Below, in pieces: positions 34,230 through 41,408 of a stretch of 64,000 nt of DNA (position 1 is its first letter; the number at the start of each line of letters is the position of its first letter). The notes below the pieces were generated by a model, which saw only the letters and a list, made by a program, of their open reading frames with translations, had not been told where the DNA came from and did no database searches. Origin of the DNA: a virus; the IMG/VR virus record IMGVR_UViG_3300034019_001677, positions 1-64,000 of that record, one strand, 5' to 3'. The translations under genes and the position numbers were made by a program.

Positions 34230-34957
34230 AACTGCACTTCCACCGGCAGCCACTGCAGCGCCGATTCCAAGGCCTCGGTCTCGGGATCGTCCGGCGCATA
34301 GGTGCCATCCACCGCCCTCGGCTGATCCCATCGCCACCGCGACCCATCAGGGCCGGTCCACTCATCGCCTCGCGCCGGATTCGGCGGCCAGTTCCACTGC
34401 TGCTGTGCCCCGGCCAGGCCCACCACGAACTCAGCGGGAAGGTCGTACTGAGTGGCGAGCATCTGCAGCCCTGCGACCAGCTCAGGCGCGATCAGGCCAA
34501 TGTCCTGGCAGGTCTGCCAGGCGCCCAGGAACACCCTGCTGTCACCATCGGCAGCCTTCCCGAGACCCACGCCCAGGGCCAGTGCAAGGCGCGGCGAGAC
34601 GGTCTGCGCAGCGGCCAGGAGCTGATCCACTCCCACCGGCAGGGCGTCAGAGAATTCGATCCAGCGGGGCGGGTGCGTCTGGCGGTAGTGCGCCTCTCGC
34701 TCAGCTTGGGTCAGCTCCACCAGCTCCCACTGCTGCAGCCACTGGCCATCGGCTTCGACTGGCTGAGCCTCCACCACGCGATGGGTGGCGGGGTTGGGCT
34801 GAGGCTGAGGCTGCGGCGCCACGCGGAACACGCCGTAGTGCGCCAGCTCAGCATCACTCGGCGCCGCCGAGAACGATCGGGCGGGCTCATCGGTGCGGAG
34901 CTGGCCCAGCGAATACGGCCAGCGGAGCGGGTTGAGGCGGATCAGGGTGCTCATCAT
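34226..34957 (-). CDS. tail fibre assembly-type protein
   Basis: 243 aa. The N-terminus LIRLNPLRWPYSLGQLRTDE, then SDAELAHYGVFRVAP...NPATHRVVEAQPVE and WELVELTQAEREAHYRQTHP, resembles the tail fibre assembly/virion chaperone domain found next to fibre genes. The C-terminal half is helical, with a WNWPPNPARGDEW string. It lies between two fibre genes, coupled to both. Confidence 0.65.
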   Translation of the reverse strand: MMSTLIRLNPLRWPYSLGQLRTDEPARSFSAAPSDAELAHYGVFRVAPQPQPQPNPATHRVVEAQPVEADGQWLQQWELVELTQAEREAHYRQTHPPRWIEFSDALPVGVDQLLAAAQTVSPRLALALGVGLGKAADGDSRVFLGAWQTCQDIGLIAPELVAGLQMLATQYDLPAEFVVGLAGAQQQWNWPPNPARGDEWTGPDGSRWRWDQPRAVDGTYAPDDPETEALESALQWLPVEVQL

Positions 34958-36216
34958 CAGCTCTGCACGGCGTAGGCCGCCACCACGTCAGCGTTGGTGG
35001 TTCCAAATGCGGTGATGCTGAGCACGCCCACCTTCGACGCGGCGATGTTCGCGGGCTTGGTGCCCAGGAACTTCCAATCAGTCGGGAACGTGAGCGTGCG
35101 CTGGTTGGCATCGGCCACCAGCCGAATCACCAGCGTCCGCCCATTGGCCAGGTTGCTGGTGGTCAGCTCCAGATTCCCGGTGAGGCTGATCGTCCGGTAC
35201 TGGGCATCGAGGCTGGCGAAGTCCAACGCCACCGTCGCGCCGTAGGTGATCGTCGAAAACGACCTGGCCGGCGCCAAGCCAGCCGAAGACGGGGAGACTA
35301 CTCCGGGCAACCCCAACAGGCTGTTGTAAGCGATCTGCGATCCATCGCCGCCGTCGTGGTTGTGGCTGTTGCCGTTCGTGACGCCCTGGTTGGCGGGTGC
35401 CGCGCCGACATCACCGAACCCGAGGACGACGTCACCGGTCTGGCTGTTGACGCTGGAGACGGGGGCGATCGGATACCCGAGGCGCTGCCAGTGCGCCAGT
35501 GACGATCCGCCATCAACGACCAGGACCCAGGTGCCGCCGTTGGCGCCGGCATCGGTGCGGATACACCAGTCACCGCGCTGCCCTGAGAAGGTCAGCATCG
35601 CCGCTTGGTTGGCGGCCGTGCCCAGAAACTCAGTGATTGCCAACGACGGCAGCTGAGACGTTGGGATGACGCCCCCAATCAGGTCCGCCTTCAGGGAGAG
35701 GTTGGGGGCTCCGGCGAGGCTGGTGTACGGGAGCTGGCCCGTAACCTCGCTGGAGAGATCTACCGCCGTTCCGGCGCTCCAGGTGTCGGCCGCTGTCCGG
35801 CGCACGATGCCGGTGCCGCTTAACCCCTCAACCGCTGCCAGATCGTTGGCCAGCGCCAGGGTGATCGAGCCGGAAGAGGTGATAGGCCCACCGCTAACCG
35901 TGATCCCCGCTGCCGGCTGGCTGATGTTGACGCTGGTGACCGTGCCAGTCCCGGTAGCGGTAACAGTCAGATTCGTGCCGGTGATGCTCAGCCCATCCGC
36001 CAGGTTGAGGTACGTGAGCTTGCCGGCGCTGGCATCCCAGAACAGGAGCACGTCTCCAGCAGGGCCCTCGGCATTCAGCTGCTGGCCCGCCAGGCTCAGC
36101 ACGTCATCGACGCTGGCCCCCAGCGTCACATCTGTTCCGCTTCCTGGATCGGGGTTCCCGATGGTCGCCTGCAGAACGGTTTCCTGTAGCTGGACGACAG
36201 CCGAGATGTCAGTCAC
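34957..36216 (-). CDS. tail fibre protein, 419 aa
   Basis: The protein is rich in Gly, Ser, Thr and Ala in short beta repeats (TGTGTVTSVNISQPAAGITV; GGPITSSGSITLALANDLA), a pattern of trimeric phage fibres. It carries an NSHNHDGGDGSQIAYNSLLG segment followed by a C-terminal domain (YGATVALDFASLDAQYRTIS ... LRTLTFPTDW-like) similar to fibre end domains. The shared HNHD segment recurs in the 127-aa gene. Confidence 0.72.
   Translation of the reverse strand: MTDISAVVQLQETVLQATIGNPDPGSGTDVTLGASVDDVLSLAGQQLNAEGPAGDVLLFWDASAGKLTYLNLADGLSITGTNLTVTATGTGTVTSVNISQPAAGITVSGGPITSSGSITLALANDLAAVEGLSGTGIVRRTAADTWSAGTAVDLSSEVTGQLPYTSLAGAPNLSLKADLIGGVIPTSQLPSLAITEFLGTAANQAAMLTFSGQRGDWCIRTDAGANGGTWVLVVDGGSSLAHWQRLGYPIAPVSSVNSQTGDVVLGFGDVGAAPANQGVTNGNSHNHDGGDGSQIAYNSLLGLPGVVSPSSAGLAPARSFSTITYGATVALDFASLDAQYRTISLTGNLELTTSNLANGRTLVIRLVADANQRTLTFPTDWKFLGTKPANIAASKVGVLSITAFGTTNADVVAAYAVQS
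35268..35374 (-). repeat. duplicated fibre segment, copy 1
   Basis: Matches 32971-33077 over about 107 bp. It lies inside the 419-aa fibre gene, before its C-terminal domain, a likely site for recombination that swaps fibre ends. Confidence 0.85.
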
Positions 36217-36566
36217 GACGCACTCCCGATTCGGGTGATCTCTTGCGTGCCAGCGAAGAGCGGAACGATCAGTCCGGTGGATAGAATGACAATGATCTCC
36301 CAGTAGTAGAGACCGACCGTCAACGGGAGGACCTGCGGCAGCACCCGAAAAACACCGCCGGTGGCGTTGGTGATCTGGATGCCGGTGTTGACCCCCATCG
36401 CCAGTCGCTCGGCTCTCTCTCCCACTCGCCGGTAAACCATTTGCAGCTGCGCACCGGTGAGGTTTAGAGGCGTGCCGGCCGGCATCTCCAGGGTGACCGA
36501 ATTGATTCCCTCCCAGGTCGTGCCTTCATAGACGGCATCGAGCTGCAGGGTTTGCGGCTGTGTCAC
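36213..36566 (-). CDS. BppU-like fibre/baseplate subunit
   Basis: 117 aa from a GTG at 36566; no ATG is available after the upstream stop at 36604. The pattern LDAVYEGTTWEGINSVTLEM, then PLNLTGAQLQMVYRRVGERA, a gap, and LTVGLYYWEIIVILSTGLIV resembles the Ig-like N-terminal domain of BppU-type proteins (polar strand, D/N-L-T-G, Y-Y-x-(D/E)). It is probably the adaptor that links fibres to the tail. Confidence 0.58.
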   Translation of the reverse strand: MTQPQTLQLDAVYEGTTWEGINSVTLEMPAGTPLNLTGAQLQMVYRRVGERAERLAMGVNTGIQITNATGGVFRVLPQVLPLTVGLYYWEIIVILSTGLIVPLFAGTQEITRIGSAS

Positions 36567-36603
36567 GACTGATGAACGGATGCCGTCAAGGTAGGCATGG
36601 CGC

Positions 36604-36936
36604 TCAGCCAGCCTCAGCCGACTCCTTTTCGCTTTCCGCGATGTCAGCAGCAGGCGCAACTGCACCATCAGCTGGTGCGGCTTCAGGCGGCGGTGCAGCG
36701 GCCAGCTCGTTTGGTGCGGCTTCAGGCGGCGGTGCAGCGGCCAGCTCGTTGGCCTCGGCGGCAACTTCATCGAAGGCTTGAACAACGGTCGCCAGGTGAT
36801 CGCCACTTGCCAGGGCATCCGGAGCTTGCAACGCTTCCAGCGCCGTGGTCATCGCCCAGATCGCTTCCAACGGGCCCACACGCTGCAGGAAGGCCAACAG
36901 ATGCTGGGCGGCATATTCACGGTCTGCGGTGGTCAT
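36604..36936 (-). CDS. fibre-cluster protein with 13-residue tandem repeat
   Basis: 110 aa from ATG 36936 (a GTG at 36957 is possible). A helical N-terminal half (REYAAQHLLAFLQRVGPLEA) is followed by two exact copies of NELAAAPPPEAAP from a 39-bp DNA repeat, and an acidic tail. It is the first gene of the fibre operon. No family was recognised. Confidence 0.58.
   Translation of the reverse strand: MTTADREYAAQHLLAFLQRVGPLEAIWAMTTALEALQAPDALASGDHLATVVQAFDEVAAEANELAAAPPPEAAPNELAAAPPPEAAPADGAVAPAADIAESEKESAEAG
36674..36751 (-). repeat. 39-bp tandem repeat, two copies
   Basis: 36674-36712 and 36713-36751 are nearly identical and code for NELAAAPPPEAAP twice. Confidence 0.85.
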
Positions 36937-37020
36937 TCCGTTGCTGCGGATCGGCACCTACACCGTAGGCGCTTTGTTGTCACTCCGATCTGATGCCAGA
37001 CCGTAACAGCGCCAGATCGC

Positions 37021-37314
37021 TCAAGGATTGAGCGGGGCAACCAAGGAAACCGATTGATTGCGATAGATCGTGTCGCGAAGGATGGTGAAGGCAACCAGCC
37101 CCATCACCATGCCAGCGGCGACAGCAAACAAAGCCAGCACAGCCACCTCATCGGAGCTGTAATGGCGCCTGGTGGCGGCGCGATTTGGGCGCTCGTGCTG
37201 AGCTGGCAAGCGGCGTGTCCTGGCTCGTTGACCGCCGCTGAGCGGCTGCACGGCGGTGGCGGGGCGGATCTGGGGCAGCGCCGGAGCGCGCCGCCGGGAA
37301 AAGGATTCAGCCAT
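37021..37314 (-). CDS. single-span membrane protein, 97 aa
   Basis: A basic N-terminal 50 residues is followed by one hydrophobic segment (about 57-80, VAVLALFAVAAGMVMGLVAF) and a short tail. Arginine-rich before the span predicts the N-terminus in the cytoplasm. It diverges from the plus-strand secreted protein at 37415 and lies apart from the fibre operon. No family was recognised. Confidence 0.55.
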   Translation of the reverse strand: MAESFSRRRAPALPQIRPATAVQPLSGGQRARTRRLPAQHERPNRAATRRHYSSDEVAVLALFAVAAGMVMGLVAFTILRDTIYRNQSVSLVAPLNP

Positions 37315-37414
37315 TACTACCTAGGGTTGTTGCTGTCTGGGTGCAATAGTACACAGGTCCGAGAGGTTCGCTACGATTTCGGACATTGCCAGTCTGGTCC
37401 GTACCCATCGAGCC

Positions 37415-37711
37415 ATGAGATTTCTTCATGTTTTGGCTGCCGCAGCTCTCGGCACCGGCGCTTGCCAGCCGCAGCCGGCCCAGGCCTACAGCCTGACCAC
37501 GGCGGCCTGGGCCTCAGCAGGTTCGATCTGCCAAGTCATGGCCGCTGGCTTTTCGATGCCTGAGGCCGTTCGCATCGGCCTCACCGACAGCCTGATGCTG
37601 TGGTCGGCTGAGATGCAGCATCCGGCCTTTTCTCGGCTCATGGCCGCGGAGGTGGTGCGGCGATGCCCAGATCTGCTGCGCTCGGCTCCAGGGGGAGGGA
37701 CGCAGCTGTGA
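37415..37711 (+). CDS. small secreted protein, 98 aa
   Basis: The N-terminal signal peptide MRFLHVLAAAALGTGACQPQ ends with a possible lipobox (GTGAC) or signal peptidase I site (AQA-Y). The mature part has two further Cys (SICQ, RRCP) and is helical. It is first in a two-gene plus-strand unit with the excisionase-like gene (GTGA overlap), divergent from 37314. No family was recognised. A possible lysogen-expressed surface factor. Confidence 0.62.
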   Translation: MRFLHVLAAAALGTGACQPQPAQAYSLTTAAWASAGSICQVMAAGFSMPEAVRIGLTDSLMLWSAEMQHPAFSRLMAAEVVRRCPDLLRSAPGGGTQL

Positions 37712-37953
37712 GCCAGGGGAAGGCCTCAACCGCTGCACGACCTCAGAATCTGCTGCTGACAGTGGCCGATGCCGCGGAAGCGTTGAGTGTGAGCGAGAAG
37801 TACATCAGGCGCCTGACTCTGCGCGATGCACTGCAACAGCGCCTGATCAGCTACGCGGCTGAGGTGCGATCGGGTCACCACCAGGCCCCACCGTCACCGA
37901 CCGCAGCACCGCCGCAAACAGCACCCGTTGCTGTTCAGGTGTCGCGCCATTGA
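37708..37953 (+). CDS. excisionase-like HTH protein
   Basis: 81 aa from a GTG at 37708 that overlaps the preceding stop (GTGA). The N-terminal part LLLTVADAAEALSVSEKYIR resembles the excisionase/MerR-type HTH (TVxEAAxxLxVSxxxIxR). After residue about 48 the sequence is antisense to the integrase gene (overlap 37847-37953), low complexity (PPSPTAAPPQTAP), and may be a read-through tail. Being adjacent and convergent to the serine integrase, it is a candidate directionality factor. Confidence 0.55.
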   Translation: MSQGKASTAARPQNLLLTVADAAEALSVSEKYIRRLTLRDALQQRLISYAAEVRSGHHQAPPSPTAAPPQTAPVAVQVSRH

Positions 37954-39163
37954 AGAACCACGGATCCTGCAGCGCTGAATAGGCAGCAGGATCAATGGCC
38001 GGTTGCTCCACGCGCTGCTCCGTCTCGATTCGCTGCCGCTGCTCCGCCACTGCTGCCGCCATCGCCCGGTTGTCCGGGTTACGGGCCGCCATCCGCTCCA
38101 TCAGCTCCAGCTCGCCGCGCATCGCTGCCAGTGCTGGATCTTCTGCTGCTGGTTCGCTCAGCACGGCCGCTAGTCGCCGCGCCTCAGCCACGCACGCCTC
38201 GACAACTACCGGAAGGATTCGATCCTCCCTGGCTCCGCCACGGGCATCGCAGAGCCGGTGCCGGCACCGCCACCACGCCACGCCGTTCGATGTGTTTCGT
38301 CGCAGCAGGTGGCCGCAGGATGCGCACCGCAGCAGCCCCGTCAGCCCGTGCCGGGTCTCGGTGGTGCCCGCTGCCTTGAACCGGTTGGTGGGTCGCTGCA
38401 GCAGTGCGGCCAGCTCCCGCCAGTCCTGTTCGCTGATTAGTGCCGGGTGCTGGTCGTAGTGGATCTCACCCCACTGCCGCCGCCAGCCCTTGCCGCTGCC
38501 CCTGTCGAGCTGGTGGCCGATGTGCCCGCGGATCACGGGATTCACGAACCACGCCTGCAGGTTGGTGGCGGCCGGCGTCCACGCGCACCACTGCGGCATG
38601 GAGCGGGCCACCGCCGCAAAGCTCGCCAGCCGCCGCAGCTCACGCAACACGCGCAACGCCTCCCCCCAGTGCTCAGGGTGCGGCTCCAGCCGATGGCCTG
38701 GCCCGTTCTGGTAGCCGAAGGGCTTGCGCCGCCTGAGGTGCCGTCCCTCGGCGCGGTAGACGGTGAACTGGCGACGTAGGCGCATCGAGAGCATGCGCGA
38801 TTCCATCTCCGCCAGGCCCGTCTGCAGCCTGGCCATCAGGAACCCCTGAGGAGTCGCCGTCTCGATCGCGCCACCGTCCAGGGCCCGAACCGTGACGCCC
38901 CGCGCCTCGCACTGGGCCAGCAGGGCGTCGGTGTAGGCCGCATCACGCCCCAGTCGGTCCACGCGGGTCACCAGCAGCTCCGAGACCTCGCCGGCCTGCA
39001 CCATCGCCATCAGCTCCAGCAGTCCGTCCCGATCCGAGCTGCGGCCTGTTTCTATGTCGGTGATCACACGGCTGCAGCCGGCGGCATTGAGGCGGCTGAC
39101 CTGGGCGGGGAGGGCGTCGGCCTGATCGTCCTTGCTGACGCGGGCGTAGCCGATGGCAGCCAT
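37847..39163 (-). CDS. large serine recombinase (integrase)
   Basis: 438 aa. The resolvase catalytic domain (1-140) has YARVSKDDQ with Ser10 as nucleophile and VTRVDRLGRD with catalytic Arg. A recombinase domain follows (about 150-290, RRRKPFGYQNGPGHRLEPHP), then a zinc ribbon (LLRCASCGHLLRRNT ... WWRCRHRLC) and a C-terminal helical region. Length is at the low end for large serine integrases. It would insert or excise the prophage at att sites. Its location between MuF-like and fibre genes is unusual, since integrases normally lie at a prophage end. Confidence 0.88.
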   Translation of the reverse strand: MAAIGYARVSKDDQADALPAQVSRLNAAGCSRVITDIETGRSSDRDGLLELMAMVQAGEVSELLVTRVDRLGRDAAYTDALLAQCEARGVTVRALDGGAIETATPQGFLMARLQTGLAEMESRMLSMRLRRQFTVYRAEGRHLRRRKPFGYQNGPGHRLEPHPEHWGEALRVLRELRRLASFAAVARSMPQWCAWTPAATNLQAWFVNPVIRGHIGHQLDRGSGKGWRRQWGEIHYDQHPALISEQDWRELAALLQRPTNRFKAAGTTETRHGLTGLLRCASCGHLLRRNTSNGVAWWRCRHRLCDARGGAREDRILPVVVEACVAEARRLAAVLSEPAAEDPALAAMRGELELMERMAARNPDNRAMAAAVAEQRQRIETEQRVEQPAIDPAAYSALQDPWFFNGATPEQQRVLFAAVLRSVTVGPGGDPIAPQPRS

Positions 39164-39326
39164 AGGATCAGCCCAGAACGGCCGCTCACACTACCCTGCG
39201 CTATGGACACTTTTTCCTTAGATAGCGGCAGCAGAGCGCTCGATTCGTGGTAGGGTCTGCCTATCGGAAGCGCCGGGCAAGGCCCGCCACCGATCACCCC
39301 ATCGCCCGGCACTGGCCGGAGGAACC

Positions 39327-39701
39327 ATGGCAACCAATCTCACCACTATTGCCGGCACCGCAGGCCGCATCTCCGGCACCACCGCCCGGGGCCTGCTCTG
39401 GCTCAACGAACAGATCGACTGGGCCGAGGTAGCCCAGATCGTGCTACGCGGACTGCAGGTTTTGATCGTGCTCACCCTGCTGGCAGGTCATTACTGCCGC
39501 CGAGCCTGGGATCACCTGCCTGCGCTCAGTGAGCAGCTGGGCCGCTGGTATGCCGGCCTGATGGCGCCCGCTGCTGTTGAGCTTGCCTCCGCGCCAGTGA
39601 CGCAGATGCAGCTCCTGCTGGCGCCGATCACGGCCACAATGGCCGCGGCCCGAGAGGCACTGGAGCGGCTTGTGCGGCGCCTCTATCCCGTGCTGGCCTG
39701 A
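39327..39701 (+). CDS. single-span membrane protein, 124 aa
   Basis: A good Shine-Dalgarno GGAGGA lies at 39318-39323. The span at about 40-58 (IVLRGLQVLIVLTLLAGHYC) is followed by a long Ala/Leu helix. It is read divergently from the integrase and converges with the MuF-like gene end (39702). No family was recognised. The 163 bp before it is the likely site of promoters for it and the integrase and perhaps attP, though no core could be picked out. Confidence 0.6.
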   Translation: MATNLTTIAGTAGRISGTTARGLLWLNEQIDWAEVAQIVLRGLQVLIVLTLLAGHYCRRAWDHLPALSEQLGRWYAGLMAPAAVELASAPVTQMQLLLAPITATMAAAREALERLVRRLYPVLA

Positions 39702-41087
39702 TCACACCTCCAGCTCCGCCACCTCAGTGACCATGGCCTCGTAGGCCTCGCGAGCGGCGGCATTGATCCATCCCCTGGAGGGGGTCCACACCGGATCCCC
39801 TGATGGCCAGGGCCTGGCGCCGCCGTTTGCCGGGTTGTTGGCCTGGTTCGGCCGGGGTGTGGTGGCCGGCAGGGCGGTGCGCTCCATCAGCGGGAAGTCG
39901 CCCGGGCCGCGGGGCTCACCGGTGCCGCCGATCGGCCGCCAGGGCCTGCTGCTGGCCTGGTCGTACTTCTGCCGCGTCGCCGCGGCCAGGGCCTGCTGCT
40001 GCGCCTCCCATCGCTCGCCGCGGCCGCTGGCCAGCTCGTTCTGGATCACCAGGGCCTCGAGGGTGATCGGGGACAGGGCGCAACGGCAGTTCGGGTGCGC
40101 GGGGGTCTTCACGCTGCCGGCGTAGTAGAGGCATCCCATGCGGGGCGCACACCACTCACAGACCCGATCGTCGGCCGTGGCGACCCACCGCACAAAGCCG
40201 GCCCCAACACGGCGGAAAGTGCGCTCGCGGGCCTCGCCGGCGGCGATGTGGGTTTCGGTGCGTGCCACGGTCTCGGCCCGGTTGCGGAAGGCGTCGTTGA
40301 TGTGGGGCAGGCGGGCCTTGAGGGTGCGGGCCAGCGTGCGGCTGTCCACGCCGGTGGCCAACTGGGTGGCGGTCTCGAACTGCACCGTGTCGCCCCAGTC
40401 ACGCCACCAGCGGAAGAAGTAGTCCTTGGAGGCGCGCACCCGCTCATCGGTGGCAGTGTTGCGCTGGCGCCGGTAGTTGGCGCTGAGGCTCTGGAAGTCG
40501 CGCTCGGCCGCGGCGATGGTGGCGCCCATGTTGAGCAGCCTGGTGAAACTCTGGCCCTCCTGGTAGGGGCTGCCCGGGGCGGGCGCATCGGTGGGGGCCG
40601 GAGGGGCGGCGGGCGGCAGCTGGGGGTCCTGCAGGGCCGGGTGCCGGCCGGAGAGCACGGCGGCCGGGGGGAGCATGTCGCGCGAGAGCTCGAGGGCGTA
40701 CTCGGTCCCCAGGTCCTGGGCCTTGTTGTAGAGCTCCGTGAGCTCACGGTTGAGGGCTGTGTTGGCGGCCCGGGCGGCCGGGAAGCGGTTGATGATCGCC
40801 TGCAGGTCCTGGGCGAGCTGGCCCTGTAGGTAGAGGCTGGCCTGGTTTTTCTGCAGGGGGGTGATGGGCACCGGGCCGCCGGGGGTGCTGCCGAGGAATG
40901 CGCCGGGGGTGGTGGCCGGGTCGTACTCGGGCTGCTCCGCGATCCGCTCCAGGCGATCGGTGATGCTTCGGATGGTGCGGCGCAGGGCCTCATCGAAGAT
41001 CCCGCGCAGCTTGCGAAGCTGCCGATCCTCCAGGCCCCGCAACTGCTGGTCGAGCTCCTCGAGCAGCTCCAGGGACCGGTCAGCCAT
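39702..41087 (-). CDS. MuF-like minor head protein (SPP1 gp7 family)
   Basis: 461 aa. An N-terminal coiled helix (LELLEELDQQLRGLEDRQLR) precedes a long helical region. The MuF signature lies at about 285-350: ARTETHIAAGEARERTFRRV, WVATADDRVCEWCAPRMGCL and KTPAHPNCRCALSPI, with the CxxC and H-x-N-C-R-C cysteines. MuF proteins are packaged in the head near the portal and often carry a C-terminal effector. Here the C-terminal about 110 residues are proline-rich with no recognised toxin. Confidence 0.85.
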   Translation of the reverse strand: MADRSLELLEELDQQLRGLEDRQLRKLRGIFDEALRRTIRSITDRLERIAEQPEYDPATTPGAFLGSTPGGPVPITPLQKNQASLYLQGQLAQDLQAIINRFPAARAANTALNRELTELYNKAQDLGTEYALELSRDMLPPAAVLSGRHPALQDPQLPPAAPPAPTDAPAPGSPYQEGQSFTRLLNMGATIAAAERDFQSLSANYRRQRNTATDERVRASKDYFFRWWRDWGDTVQFETATQLATGVDSRTLARTLKARLPHINDAFRNRAETVARTETHIAAGEARERTFRRVGAGFVRWVATADDRVCEWCAPRMGCLYYAGSVKTPAHPNCRCALSPITLEALVIQNELASGRGERWEAQQQALAAATRQKYDQASSRPWRPIGGTGEPRGPGDFPLMERTALPATTPRPNQANNPANGGARPWPSGDPVWTPSRGWINAAAREAYEAMVTEVAELEV

Positions 41088-41091
41088 GGGC

Positions 41092-41334
41092 TCAGATCCT
41101 CAGCCGGGCTTCTTGCACAGCCGCCGGAATGCCGCTCAGGAATGCCCCCAGCCAGCGCTGATCAGCCTCTGTCTGCGCCAGGGGGTAAAAGGCCTCAGCC
41201 ATGGCTGCCACCGCTTCACGATCACGCCCGGTGGTTTTGGCCTTCAGGGCTGCCCACCTGACCACACCAGCACGATCGAGCTTCCGGCCCATGCCGCGGA
41301 TGATCTCCTGGGCCTCGTCAATGGCTGCAGTCAT
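41092..41334 (-). CDS. small helical protein, 80 aa
   Basis: It starts MTAAIDEAQEIIRGMGRKLD and contains WAALKAKTTGRDREAVAAMA. It is soluble and helical, 4 nt before the MuF-like gene. No family was recognised. A possible co-packaged or scaffolding partner, by position only. Confidence 0.52.
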   Translation of the reverse strand: MTAAIDEAQEIIRGMGRKLDRAGVVRWAALKAKTTGRDREAVAAMAEAFYPLAQTEADQRWLGAFLSGIPAAVQEARLRI

Positions 41335-41408
41335 CAGTACCTCTCATTGAACGCCAGTTTGCCATGCTTCACCATTGTTTGCCTTGCCTGAGTCACACTT
41401 GATTCCAC

